A stretch of DNA of 64,000 bases from Collybiopsis luxurians FD-317 M1 (GCA_000827265.1 KN834760.1:581390-645389); one strand, 5' to 3'; positions 10,534-22,600 are shown, numbered from the stretch's first letter. Notes: generated by a model from the letters alone, not told the origin. A program made the numbers and translations.

Positions 10534-12530
10534 AATGAAGGAGATCAACCTAGTACCCCTGCTGCTTTCCATATCCACACCCCTAGTGGTTGGTGGTACT
10601 CACCGAATCCTCACACATTGACCATGCCTGAACTAAATAGCATGAACTGATGTTGAAGCTCCAGCACTGGGGGTATTGAATGTTCTGACCAAATTTTGTA
10701 CAACCATGAATGGCAAGTGACAAGCCCATTGAGAACAGTCTAACCTCCACAAAGGAATAGGAGCACCAGTGTATTGAACCCAATGTGAAGCCAACCTAAG
10801 AACCTGTTGGGACTAACCTCAACTGACTTTGAGGGTTTGGATGAAGCCAACCAAATAACACAACTGGAAACACCCCTCCCATTGAATCCATGGAATGAAT
10901 GATCCCCTCCATGGAAATGAAGGAGTTGGGATATGGAAATGTGGGAGGAGGTGCAAGGGTCAAGATTGCAAATCAAAAATCCCACAATAGAACCCCACTA
11001 TAAACCACAGGGGACAACATTGTCAGTAACAAGACAGATTGAACTGATAGAACTGAGAGAGATGCATATAGAGCCCCTGAGAAATGTGACCCCAACAGGA
11101 GTCCAGGAAGTTGGACTAAGAGAAACTCATCAACTTCCTACACAACCAAATTACCAATGCAATGTGAGTACTCACTGTAGACTCATAGAGGATATTTTTA
11201 ATGACCAGACCTTCAACTTGTTGGAAGCAATAAAAAGGGGATGAGTCGGTATGCTGCTGCCTCCAACCCAAGGATATGACACTGATGAGCATATGTTCAT
11301 ACAAAATGTGTATGAACAATTGAGGAGGTTAATGGAGGGGCTGAGAATAGTAGATGACATTAGGATATCTGAGGGTGATTGGGTACAATTAGTACAAGGA
11401 CTAGATTGATTGCCAGGGATGGAGATGCCTACTGATATTTGAGTGCTCTTTGAACAAGACCCTGACCTACTGCATGAATTTGATGGGCTAAGAAGATTGG
11501 TAAACAGCCAGATCATACAGCAAGTCTATCCAGATAGAGATTTCCAGGATTGGAAAAAGACAACAGCTGAATGAATCAAGGAGGTAAAAAATAAGGCCCG
11601 AAAGCCTGTCCACAATGTCATTTGCTAGTATCTTGGTGTCAAACAAATTGGAAGTTGAGTCTACAAACAAAGAGGGGCATGAATGAGCAAAGGCCATTGA
11701 GGATATGAGCATGGAAGAACTAGTAGCAATAGTAAGAAATCTACATACTGAAGAGCCTCAGAGTTTGGGTTCCCATATAAATAGCCCAAGACCCTATATT
11801 CTGTCCCCAAGTAACCACCATAGCCCTGCCAAGCAAAATTCCAGAGTCCAAGGTCTAGATAGCAACTGAGAAGAAGGAATGGCTGAGGAGGTGAAAGAAG
11901 GGATTACAGAAAACTTTGTAATGGCACAAGAAGCTGCAGGTACCCTGGGAAGTTTTCACCAGGAATGGGATGTAGAATGTGAAGAGTACCGATTCACATC
12001 TACTTCTGTTGTAGCAGAAAAACCAGTTGAGGAGGAAGACACTAGAGGTGGAGGGGAAAGGAACAAAGTGGAATGCAGTAACTGTATCACCTCATGAAGT
12101 CCAAGCACAGGATCAGGGTTGGAAGAGATTCAATCTATGATCAACAGCACTCCCAATCAACCTGCAAATGATAGCAACAAAAGAATTCAGAGGTGGAAGG
12201 TGAAAGGTAAGTTTAAAACTTCTTTGATTGAATCTAATAATCTACAGGAAATAGCAGAACACAACAAGGGTGAAGGGGAAAAGAAAAAATCCCATATGCC
12301 TTTCACTCATCAACCAGGCCCCTGGCCAAGGCTATTAGATATGACACAGCTTGCCAACTTACTGGCAAAAAACAATTCACATAATCATCAAACCCTCCCT
12401 ACTGTATTCAAACCAAGAACTAACCTAAGACCAACAGTATCAACCAATGTGGGTACTAATTATCCACACAAGACACCACATGCATCAGGAAAAAGATCCT
12501 ATAGCCCAGGCACATATGGGTTGTTATAGG
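10534..12530 (+). pseudogene. Decayed gag-like region
   Basis: One frame reads from 10,534 (Pro/His-rich start with GGW-type residues) to about 11,615 with several stops. It continues in another frame from about 11,610 to a stop near 12,530. Recognisable stretches include EHMFIQNVYEQLRRLMEG and, further on, EDMSMEELVAIVRNLHTEEP. The tail is basic and Ser/Asn/Pro-rich. Position directly after a putative LTR, basic low-complexity C-terminus and no other domain suggest Gag, the capsid precursor. No CCHC knuckle was seen. Pol of a related element resumes only at 14,745, after a 2.2-kb insertion. Confidence 0.45.
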
Positions 12531-12539
12531 TTATCCTCA

Positions 12540-13375
12540 GGCAGTTTAAGGCTTCTCAGGAGTCCTGGACTACATAGGCTGCCCAGGATGCCAAGAGACA
12601 CCCCCCAAATCCTGTGGAGCCTGAGAGTCCCTGAGGATCCCTGAGGCTGCCCTGAAGATCCCTGGGGATCTTTCAGGTGTCCTGAGGCTTCAATATATAA
12701 ATATGAAATAATAAAATATACTTTCATTTGTTCTTCTACTTACTCTACTCTATATATCCTACTCTTGTATTGCTTTTAGTATACTGTAGTATTGTATTTT
12801 ATAATATAGCTGTAATAGTATTTCTTCAGTTTTACTAGTTAGTTATCATACATTAAGTACAGTTTATTATACTAATGTAAGCTCTGTATTGGCTTAACAT
12901 ACTTGAGTACAGTATATTTGTGTAGTACAAAGCTTATACATATGTACATAGTATATATACAATAAGTTATAATAATATTGTGCATGTTTTGACTATGAGA
13001 AAAATTTTTTGATTGTAGACAGTTCACAGTGAGCTCATCATGTGATCTATGAAAAAAGTGAAAACCTCTGCATAATTCTCACCAATTAAATGTTCTGGTT
13101 GTGTATTTAGACAAGAATAATGCATGACTATATATTTGCAATGTAATTGTATATAATTTGTAGCATTCAGAATATTTCTGCTCCTGGGATCCTCAGGGAG
13201 CCCCAGGGAACCCCAGAGAGCTCTCAAGGACTCTCAGGTTATTTTCAAACATCTTTCAGGGAGCCTAGGAATTGGCCCAAAACCTAAGCAACCTAAGCAA
13301 CTTGTGGTGTCTGAAAGTGCCTGAGGGTCCCCAGGATTTGGGCAATTCCCTGAGTGTCCTCAGACTTCCTGTATT
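12540..13375. repeat. CCTGAGG-rich repeat clusters flanking an AT-rich core
   Basis: Two clusters (about 12,540-12,690 and 13,190-13,370) are dense in CCTGAGG, CCTCAGG and CCCTGGGG variants. They frame about 500 bp of AT-rich sequence. The clusters contain related words in both orientations, so the block may be a degenerate foldback element inserted in the gypsy relic. Confidence 0.45.
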
Positions 13376-14420
13376 TGCCTGGGAAAAAGGTGTTTTTTCT
13401 GATGTGGAGCCTGCCAGAGCCAGAACTTCAGAACAAATAATATTGCTGGGATCTAAGAAATTGAATGGACCTGGACCTTAGCACATGCTGGATGGAGTTG
13501 GCCAAGTCAAAGGAAGATTTTAGAACCAGGAACCATGATCATCCATAGTAGGACCATACAAGAAACATTTCAGAATAGTGCTGTACGGAATACACAGAAG
13601 TATTATAAGCTGGATATCATTGGAAAGCTCTCCTATGACCAGTTTGGAATATCTGGAGGGGACAAGCTCAATCTGGCTATGTTATCCAGAATAAGCTTGG
13701 GAGTAATTAAGCATGGCTAGTCATGCTAGTCAGTGCAGGATGGGATGAGCCATGATGCAACACTTGTGTGCACACAAAAGGAACATAGGAATGAGGATTT
13801 AGCCAATGTACCAAAGGTCTGGTCAGGCAATGAATACCAGAAAAGAAATCTTTCTTTATTTCCTTATGTTTTACCAAGATTTATTACTCAATTTGTACTG
13901 TGGCCGAAGGCAGCCAGAAGTGTTATATTTTTACCATCTTGTTTTGTTCTGCTGGCTCAAGCTGGCTTTGTTGTATAAATACTGTAGAATTACTTCATGA
14001 ATACAAGTTTCAATGCCCCACCCTCTTGTGCAGATAGCACTTGGTAGTCTTCTGGTCTTAGCAGGTTTTTCAGTGTCCCCCTTCTTAGCTGATAATGTGT
14101 GGTAGTCTTCTGGTCTTAGCAGTCTGTCTAGGGTTAGCTAAGGGTATCAACTATTCACAGCCAGTGCAGGCTTTGAAGGACCATTGAGCAGGTTGGCTAA
14201 GGGTATTGATTGTTTCAGAGCAGTGAGTGCCTTGAGGGCTTTTGTATACTTCATGTCATTTATGGCTGGGACCTGCCACTCTTGATCCCCTTGACTTTAC
14301 ACCTGATTAGCTTATAGCTGTTGTGAAAATCTTGGTTAGCCCTGCTTGGTGTCAGGTACAAGAAGCCAGTTCCAGCTAGCCCTGCAGTGTATCAGGTACA
14401 GTCTGGTGGACACCAAACTT

Positions 14421-14457
<37 letters not shown>

Positions 14458-14744
14458 AAAACTCTTGAATACCCTTGGCTTCTTTTGGCTAGTCTGTGAC
14501 AATGTAGTTGGGCAACATTTACCCTAGCCAGTCAAAGCTTACAAGTTAAACTAAGCTAGAAAAACTATAAAAACCACTGTGGAACTTCAGACTGTGTCAG
14601 AAGATCTTGGATTTGTATGGAACCTTTGACAACATCCCTACACCTTGCCAAACAAATTGATTATATACTGGAGATTGTGTCTTTGGGTGTTATATAGTAG
14701 ACTAGCTTGATGCAGCTACTGTTTCCATCCTTTTCATCCACATG
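13376..14744. other. Inserted non-coding sequence with microsatellite and short duplication
   Basis: A 23-bp direct repeat beginning TGGTAGTCTTCTGG occurs at 14,042 and 14,100. A (TC)n microsatellite lies at 14,424-14,452. TATAAATAC at about 13,973 and CTATAAAAACC at about 14,568 look like LTR promoter boxes, so this may contain remnants of a further LTR. No coding region is supportable. Confidence 0.4.
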
Positions 14745-16397
14745 AAATCCAACTTATTACCAATCACAACAACCTACAATTTTTTACCACCACCAAACAA
14801 CTAAGCCAAAAACAGGCAAGATGGTCTGAATTCTTATCTGGCTTTGATTTTGTTATAAACTATTGACCAGGTAGACTAGGAGGGAAGCCAGATGCATTAA
14901 CAAGAAGAGCAGATGTATACCCAAAGAAATCCACTTTAGAAGAGGCAAACAAGATAAATAATAAAATCTTAATCAGACCAGAACAGCTCTTGGCAACTCA
15001 AATACTAAATGAAGATCTACAGCTAAACAAAATAAGAAAGGCACCAAGTGACAATTACATCACCAAAGCACTACAGGAAATACAGAGGGGTCAAATGGGA
15101 GAATTCCTTCTGGAAGGGGGGTTACTCTTAAAAGGGGGGAAGATATATGTCCCTGACCATGAAAACCTATGCATAGAGACAATCAAAAATCATCATGATC
15201 ACAAATTAATGGGACATCCTGGAATCAGAAGGACAGTCCAACTAATAAACTGCAACTATTTCTGGCCAGGACTACAGAAATTAGTGGAAAGTTATGTGAA
15301 AGGATGCCACATCTGTAATAGAGCAAAAGCTGTCAGAAAGAGGAAATTAGGATTTCTAAAACCCCTACCTGTAGGAGAAAGACCATGGGCATCTATTTCT
15401 GTTGACCATATTGTTGGATTACCAGAATCAAATGGGTGTGATGCAATCATGGTAACAGTTTGCAGACTTACAAAACAAGCAGTATTTGTGGCCTGCAAAA
15501 CAACAGACCAAGCAACAGACTTAGCAAAACATCTCATCAAACACATATTCAGTAAGCATGGTCTACCAATAGATATCATATCAGACAGAGGGACCCTGTT
15601 TATATCTAGTTTCTGGCAAGCACTGTGTAAGTCACTCAACATCTATACAAATCTATCAACAGCCTACCATCCAGAGACAGATGGGCAGACTGAGAGGACC
15701 AATCAGAGTCTAGAACAATACCTCAGAATATTTGTCAATTATGGTTAAAATAATTGGGAGGAAATGTTACCATTAGTGGAATTTGTTCACAACAATACAC
15801 CAAATGCCACTACAGGAATGTTGCCATTCTTTGCAAATGAGGGTTATCACCCTAGATTAACCATCTCCCTTGAACATATTTCCAATCATGCTGCCCACAT
15901 AGCTGCCACCAATTTAGTTGAAGTTCATGAATTTCTAAAAGAGCAAATTGGAAAAGCTAATGAAGAAATTATGAAACAAACTAACACCCAAAGGAGAGAG
16001 ACCCCAAACTGGAAACAAGGACAGTATGTTTGGCTGAGTACTGAATATATTCATATCAAATACAAGATGAAAAAACAAGATTAGAAACAGCTAGGACCAT
16101 TCAAAATTGTAAAAAAGGTTTCATCTCATGCTTACCAGATTGAACTTCCAAAAAATATGAAAGGAATTCACAATGTCTTTCAGGTCAACTTGCTAAAATT
16201 ACATGAAGATGATACAGAGTAGAGGAAATCCTTGATTCGAGGTACTTTGGTTGAACCCTGAAGCTCCTAGCGTGGTGGGTTGGTTACACACCAGAAGACT
16301 TGTGGGAGATACTAGCTAATCTGCACAGAGCTGCACAAACAATTAGAGAGTATCAAAGTACACATCCTGAAAAGCCACACACCCCAGAAGAGTGACT
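14745..16397 (+). pseudogene. pol: Second gypsy element: RNase H tail, integrase and chromodomain
   Basis: The frame enters in RNase H ([20 protein letters not shown]) and runs through integrase. The zinc module HDHKLMGH ... CHIC and the D,D,E core (SVDHIV, IISDRG, DGQTERTNQ) are all retained. Stops occur at 14,864 (TGA), 15,746 (TAA) and 16,082 (TAG). After a frame change near 16,215, a chromodomain (WWVGYTPEDLWE) runs to a stop near 16,397. It is close in sequence to the first element's integrase but clearly a different family. RT and the upstream part of RNase H are missing. Confidence 0.88.
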
Positions 16398-17248
16398 GGT
16401 GAGAATGAAGGGGTTGGACAAAGAGCCTGGTACACAAATCAACTTGAAAACTTCTAATACTGACTCAATGGAAACTGACAGGCATAAGAAATGATGTCAA
16501 ACTCAAAAGACTGTCACACAAATAGAGAATTAGTAGGCAAAGGTATCAGCCTACTAAAAAATTAAATAAATAAACTGTTCGAAAGGTAAAAATGAGGATG
16601 AGAAGGATTGATTAAAAAGAGAAGTAGATTAGCAAATGAAAAGAAAAATGACAAGTGAAAGGGAGTATAGGAGATTGAGGAGTATAATTAATCAGAGGAA
16701 CATGGGTAGTAATAAGGAGAAGAACAGTATGAGTTTGATTTAGAATTGAAGTAAATCTGTGCATATGGAAAAGGACCATTCACATGCTGATCTTCTACCC
16801 AATGAGTTGTCAGCTGAATTGTAGATGCAACCAGGAGATTCAATACACCACAGACCTTGGGCTTACAACAACAATGACAATCATTTCAAACACCAACACC
16901 TGAACCTGAACCCCTACCATTGGAAATAACTGCTGTAGCACCAGTCAAAGAGGCCATAGAAATGGGAATAGCAGTTGTAGTAGTACAACCATCAACAGGC
17001 AAAGGAGAAGGGGCAGCAGGAACAATGGGACAAGCAGGGAGTCTGGTGTGAGTGCTTCAAGCAAGGACAGCTTGAGATGGTTGGGCAGGGGGAGGGGTTG
17101 GAACTGAGACAGAAGGAGTGGAAAAAGCTGCAAAGGAAAACCAAGGGAATGTGTTAATGACAAGAAGTGTGGTTAAAGCTCTGTGGCAGGAAAAGAAAAT
17201 CAACACATCGAACATCAGAAGGGGGAATGATGGTACACACTGAGGAAT
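16398..17248. other. Region between pol and the antisense gene in the second gypsy element
   Basis: On the minus strand, TTTGCAG at about 17,130 followed by a Ser/Pro/Thr/Ala-rich reading (for example PSVSVPTPPPAQPSQ) resembles an exon behind a 3' splice site. A second antisense gene is therefore possible here, as in the first element. No start or complete model could be fixed. Confidence 0.3.
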
Positions 17249-18028
17249 TTATCTAGCAACTGGAACTTCTCTGCGAGTGGATAGCCAATGAACAGCATCT
17301 TCGATAAAAGGATATTCAGTCAAAACAGAGTCCTTCACATGGGAAGCCTCAGACATAGCACCAAATGTGCATGATGCTAAATTCTGAATGGTCTGACCCA
17401 TCTCAAAGACTGGTCCTGAGGTTGAATGTCCTTTGATTGTTGCACCGACACAGTATAAAACTTCAAAAAGAGATTTAAGAAATGAAGAGAAGACAGAAAC
17501 ATCTGAAGCAAGAAGAATCTTGATAACATTGGCAAGTTTCGGGACTAGGCTACTAAGATGATCAACCTCTGACTTTACCTCTTGGTAATGATGAAGGAGA
17601 AGGATGTATTGGTTTACAGCTCCAGCTGCATAAAGAAGTCAGGAAAGGTATATGAGGGAGAGAATCAAAGGAAATGCTAACCCAGCCTTGGGTCAGTCAG
17701 GGTCAATATAACACTACCTCCCAGCATAATGATTGGTGCTCTAGAAGGAGCTGAGATTGTCTGCAGAAATTGGCTGGGCAGGAGAATGAATGCTGATCTG
17801 GCCAAAGTGGTTTGGAGTTGTGGATTGCAGGATTGAACTAAGGAAAAGAAGGATAAGTCAAAAGGGATCAAAGAAAAGTGCAATAATCATACCTTGTACT
17901 TGCATCATCAGTGACAACGACACCTCAAGATTCAAGCTGCCCACCCCCAACTGTACAACCACCCTCATGTTGACTGATGCATTCAGCCGAGATAGGAATT
18001 TGAGTGGAATTTGTAGATATGAAATCAT
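17249..18028 (-). CDS. Antisense accessory gene of the second gypsy element (three exons, 222 aa, unknown function)
   Basis: The ATG at 18,028 is the first after a TATATAAAAACC box about 110 bp upstream. The exons are 18,028-17,893, 17,837-17,682 and 17,625-17,249. Both introns are GT-AG (55 and 56 bp) and all phases match, giving 222 codons without any internal stop. The protein is mostly hydrophobic-helical. Exon 3 has heptad-like spacing (QEVKSEVDHLSSLVPKLANV) and then a C-terminal segment ending REVPVAR. No domain is recognised and I see no clear similarity to the antisense proteins of the first element. An intact spliced frame amid a decayed pol is notable. It could be a chance ORF series, but matching phases at two introns make this unlikely. 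Confidence 0.6.
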
Positions 18029-18614
18029 GCAATGGAGAAAAGATGAGAGTATCAGAGTGAGATTCAAATCAATGGAGAGAAGGGAAAAAGTGTCAAAAGG
18101 TGGAAGATGGGGTTTCAACTGCAAAAAAATTGGGGTTTTTATATGGAAAAAGAGGCCAATGGAAATGCAGATGTGACCAGGAGAATTTGCCAACATTGTT
18201 ACACTTTGATGATGGATAGTAGACTGAGACAATGAATGACAATGAAAGGGACCAGTGGTGACAGGGAGTGGACAAAGGGATCAGTATGGCAGGAAGGAGC
18301 AAGGCACACAGAGTCATTAGGCACCCTTGCATGTTAATGATGATCAATTGAGATGTTCCAGTTTCACATCAAGAATATCCTGTACAGTCAGGAATGATGA
18401 TTAACTAAAAGTAAGAAAACAAGAAAAAACAAGGCAGTCAGATGGATACAAAGAGAATACAAGGAAATGTCATAAAAAGACTAATGATACATGAGGAATA
18501 TTAAAGATTTAAAGAAAAATAAAGGAAAAGCTGCTGAATGTGCCTATTGCTGAGGATGTAATCAGGGATTGGAAAAAACAATGTGAACAATGGGGAAAGG
18601 AGGGACCTTAACCT
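18029..18614. other. Upstream region of the antisense gene, to the polypurine tract
   Basis: It contains the TATA-like box (about 18,136-18,143, minus strand) of the antisense gene and no convincing coding sequence. It ends at the polypurine tract. Confidence 0.35.
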
Positions 18615-18660
18615 AAAAAGGGGGGTAATGTTAGGACCCACTAATGAGGTTTGTTCATGT
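18615..18660 (+). repeat. Polypurine tract and truncated LTR start of the second gypsy element
   Basis: AAAAAGGGGGG (18,615-18,625) is followed by TAATGTTAGGACCC. TGTTAGG at 18,629 is the LTR start. After about 30 bp the LTR sequence stops and copia sequence follows, so the LTR is truncated. Confidence 0.65.
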
Positions 18661-19224
18661 TAAAGGGTGCATTGTCAAAGGTTCTGCAATACCAGGACAA
18701 TTCAGTTAATCTGATTGATCCTTTTGTTGTCAAAACTTCAACTATATGGTGGACCTGGGAAGGAATTAATTGGGTATGCAGATGCAGATGGGAATATGGC
18801 AGAAGATTGGCATGCAATTTCTGGGTACACATTCATTCTGAACAGTGGCACTGTCTCTTGGGCTTCTAAACAACAGGAGATCATTACCCTATCCACTACT
18901 GAATCTGAATATGTAGCTGCTACTCATGCTATGAAGGAAGGACTTTGGCTTTGCTCCCTTATTTCAGAAATCTTTGATGCTCTCCAAATGCTGACAACTC
19001 TATTTTCCAATAATCAATCTGCTATTGCTCTCACCAAGGATCATCAATACCATGCTCGGCGTATCAACATCCAGTATCACTTTATTCATTGGGTCATACA
19101 TGAAGGAAGTATTAGGTTGATTTATTGCCCAACTGATGAAATGGTTGCCGACACATTGATGAAAGCACTGCCTTTGGCCAAGGTAAAACATCTTGCAAAT
19201 GAGTGTGGACTATGCTCACTTTGA
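18661..19224 (+). pseudogene. Ty1/copia RNase H, 3' end of pol
   Basis: From about 18,730 one frame runs to a stop at 19,222-19,224. It contains ELIGYADADGN, SGYTFILNSGTVSWASKQQ, STTESEYVAATHAMKEGLWL and a VADTLMKALP tail. These are hallmark motifs of the copia RNase H C-terminus (the usual ADxLTKALP appears as ADTLMKALP). The rest of the element is missing on the left. Confidence 0.9.
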
Positions 19225-19231
19225 GAGGGAG

Positions 19232-19560
19232 TGTTGGATTAGCACAAAGTGGCGCATCCATACATTGTATGTGTTTCAAGTCAAATATATTTTGTAGTGC
19301 TTTTCCCCATATTTCAAACAAAGATTCTTTTGACATTACTTTGTAGTTTTCATTGTTCTTTTGTCTTTTCATTTAGTATATGTACAATGTATATTTTTGT
19401 CTACATGCAACTGAGGTGAGCTACATACTTATTACTCTCTTTTGTATATGTTACTTATTTGATCTCGTAGTGATACATTGTATCTATAGGTACTTACTTT
19501 ATGAATACAGTTGGTCTACATGCAACTGAGTGATATGTTGTATCTATAGCTCTAAAAGTC
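19232..19560 (+). repeat. Copia LTR (3' LTR, end approximate)
   Basis: A purine tract GAGAGGGAG immediately follows the copia stop codon and TGTTGGATTAG begins at 19,232, as expected of a copia 3' LTR. CTACATGCAACTGAG occurs twice (about 19,402 and 19,514). The right end is not certain. Confidence 0.6.
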
Positions 19561-19666
19561 TACTGTCAGAAATCTCCCCAACAGCCATTGGGACATATAT
19601 CAAGAGGAACATACAGATACAGGATCTGTACTTGTCCCTAAATGGGATGAAGTTTGAGCTGACAGC

Positions 19667-20023
19667 TTGGACAATGCCAATTCAGCAAAGGAATACACTG
19701 ACAATATACTATACCTTTCTGCCATAGGTGACAGCAAAGGGAAGAATGTGAGGAGGATTGGCATCAACCTCCTCAAATCCTCACAAAAAGTGAAGCACCC
19801 TGAAAGGGGTTCACCTGATGAACATTGGCAAATGACATGTCTCCTAAAAATTGGAGGACATACTGCCCATGTCATGTTTGACTCAGGCAGCTCCATTGAT
19901 GCCATTAGTCTGCACTTTGCAAACACTTGTGGTATTAAATTGTTCAAGCTTAAAAGTCAGGAGTACCTGCAGCTCAACACTATTGGTAGCCAAGTTTTGG
20001 AACCTGGTCTCTCATTACTGTAG
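19667..20023 (+). pseudogene. Retropepsin-like aspartic protease fragment of a retroelement
   Basis: The frame contains the catalytic box VMFDSGSSIDAISL at about 19,873-19,914 (D-S-G in place of the usual D-T/S-G, as in many Gag-Pol proteases). Downstream, beyond stops, NIDKYLGIIGSCWM at about 20,060-20,100 matches the second conserved retropepsin strand (IIG.PWM). It would cleave a Gag-Pol polyprotein. The continuation at 20,196-20,640 (PMVENVLNEEDICAELHCIA) fits the acidic linker ahead of RT, which is absent. Confidence 0.7.
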
Positions 20024-20639
20024 GGGAGACAAACATCAATACATAGTGGGATGTAGTAAATATTGACAAATATTTGGGTATAATTGGTTCCTGCTGGATG
20101 CAAAGGAACAAGGTAGTCCTAGACTACATTTGTGAACTACAATTTGACACAGAGACAACACCAGCCTGTTGAAGTCCACCATCTGACTACAAATATTGTG
20201 CAAAGTCAATGAACAAGCCAAAAGGGAATACTTCATGCCCATGGTGGAAAATGTCCTCAATGAGGAAGACATTTGTGCTGAACTACATTGCATAGCTTGG
20301 TCACTCCCATCTGGTTCACCAGTAGTTATAAGACAAATATATCCAGATGAGAGTCTAGACATATGCCCAAATTACCTGGACAACTGCATGGAACTTGTAC
20401 AAGAGTTTTCACATGTGTTTAACCAAAAAACAGGGAAAATGTGTGTGGGGGAGGGTATCGAGGTACTAAACTTGATTAGAAATTCTTCTCCCACCAAGGC
20501 TTCTCTTGAAGAAGACACTCCCTCTAAAGAAGAGGAACTGTTTGACAAGGATTGCAAAATCCTAGAAGAACTTGGTATATTGGAACCAGGCATATATCTG
20601 GATTCAAATACTTGGAAGTTCAAATATATTGAATCTGAG

Positions 20640-22170
20640 CATATTGCAGGGTACACCATGTATCCTACCTCAGTAGGGTACCACATAGGTTCAGCGCAAA
20701 CTGGACCTGTTTCTGTACCTGCAGGAACTTTGTATGATCCTACAGCTGTATCATACTGCATCTTTGGCTTCCACAAGCCAACACATGCCACCTACATTTG
20801 CAAGTCAACTCTATCATCCTACTTCGGCAGGATATAATTTCATTGCAATGCTGCCCCCGGCACAAGCAACTTCTTCAGGAGGGGGAGGAACCCACCTGGG
20901 TAACTCTTCTAACCAAGAAAATCCCAAGTTCACAGTACATTGTTACTGTGAACTACTGATGCATAAAAAGAACAGCCAAGGCCATTTGTGCAAGGAATGT
21001 GATGTGTAAATCACACACTTACTCAGCAAAGACGGTAGTTCCGAATTCACCAGTATCCTCAAAAAGAGGAATAATGTGATCACTGCCTCCCTGGAGGAGA
21101 GGATCACAGCTCTCCAGACACAAGTCATGTCCCTGGAAGAAATTTAGCAGTTACAAACAACTGCCTGCCAGCAACAGCTGGATGCCACATTGGCCCAGGC
21201 CGTGCAGGCAGAATATCTCCTTAAAGAGGAGAAGAGGATATCTGAGCATTGGCAGCACCAAACACTCAAAAAGGAGGAGGAGGGAAACAGCTTGGATGAA
21301 GAGTCTGTCAATGAGATGGTAGTCGACCAGCCCAAGCTATCCTGCAAGGGCAAAGAAAGAGCAGACCCATTGATCCCCTTTCATTGGTTGTCCCCACCTA
21401 AGACAACCACATTGGAATGAAGAATCACCAATGACCCAACTGCTGAAAATATGGAGCCCCCAATTCCAAAACAGCCCACAAGCTCCAAGAGCTCGAGATT
21501 TGTTGAAGATCCAACTTCAACTGACAAGTCTCCTATCCGGGGTGAGAAATGAAGGAGATGTTTTAGCAAATCCAATGTCAAATTGGAACTCCATCCAAAT
21601 TGATCACTTGTGCAGTACAATGACAAAACTGTAGCTGCTGGCACCCCTACTCCTGCCACTACCAAACCTCTTTCCCCCAAATGACTCCCCAAGTACATCA
21701 TCTCAGAGGAGAGTGAGCCCAAAGATAAGGGCAATAAACTCATTGGCAAAGCATGTCACCAATAAAACACAATCAACTGTGCCACGCAGAAAGCCTTATG
21801 AGATAAGGCAATCAGTAGAGGCTTAATTGCCAAACCTGAAGTGAAACAGAAGATGAAGGAGGAGTTTGACCCCATCTGAAGAGAGAGGGTCAAAACATAC
21901 ATGTCCATGCCTTCCACAATGGAAGAATGGACCACAGTTTGTGATTACCTTAATAATCACAAAAACTTGACTGGGGCCAAATGCCCTTATTGTCTACTGT
22001 CAGAATTTGTTGCATTCTGACAGAAGTTCTCAAAAAAGAACCCTGACATGTTGTCAGATGTGCAGAAAGCCATGCTGGCTTTTGACAACTTCCCCAGCTG
22101 GTTCAGGGATCAGAAGGATGCTCTGCCCACCATCAACCTATGACTCATTAAGCTGTCAAGCATGGGAAAA
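20640..22170 (+). pseudogene. Long decayed ORF of unknown function
   Basis: From about 20,734 to 22,170 one + frame reads through with scattered TGA, TAA and TAG codons (about 480 codons). In order it shows a Tyr/Ser/Thr-rich start, a possible zinc motif (CYC ... HLCKEC, about 20,945-21,000), a coiled coil (ERITALQTQVMSLEE, then QAVQAEYLLKEEKR), a Ser/Pro/Lys-rich basic stretch, and a compact C-terminal region (TMEEWTTVCDYLNNHKNL, then KCPYCLLSEFVAF). A gag-like or host gene relic is possible; no family is recognised. Confidence 0.45.
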
Positions 22171-22172
22171 TA

Positions 22173-22227
22173 AAGTTACTTGCAAGTAACTTAACTGTAT
22201 TGAAAAAGTAACTTGACAAGTTACTTT
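22173..22227. repeat. Two perfect short palindromes sharing the half-site AAGTTACTTG
   Basis: Positions 22,173-22,192 are a perfect 20-bp palindrome of half-site AAGTTACTTG. Positions 22,205-22,227 are a 23-bp inverted repeat with one central base whose arms read AAAGTAACTTG. The second is the first half-site turned outward. They sit exactly where the CpG-poor decayed sequence ends. Confidence 0.75.
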
Positions 22228-22600
22228 GCTCACAGTTGAAAATATTGCCGCTGATTCAATCAGGTTGGATACTTACGAGGGATGAGGTATGAATTTGCAA
22301 TGGAGTGGACACAAGGAAGATCAATCGACATGATGTGTAGCCTATGAATTTCTAGAATGGGATTGCCGAATTGATCGCCTTTGATAAGTTTTTGCCTGGG
22401 TACAGTACTGGTTGAGATGTAAATTAGGCATTTCATTCATGAAGGAAGTCTGTGTCCGTCATGTATTGGACATTCCAGTGCCTTATTAGGATCCATATAT
22501 ATCCCTCTCTAAGTATCCAATTTCGTTAGGGCTCACATCCTGATTCTAAAGCACCACTTTGAACCCAGCACCTAAAAATCGAAGGATGCTGTATTTATAA
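22228..22600. other. Unassigned sequence
   Basis: No coding frame or repeat is evident between the palindromes and the ACGCA-rich block. Confidence 0.3.
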
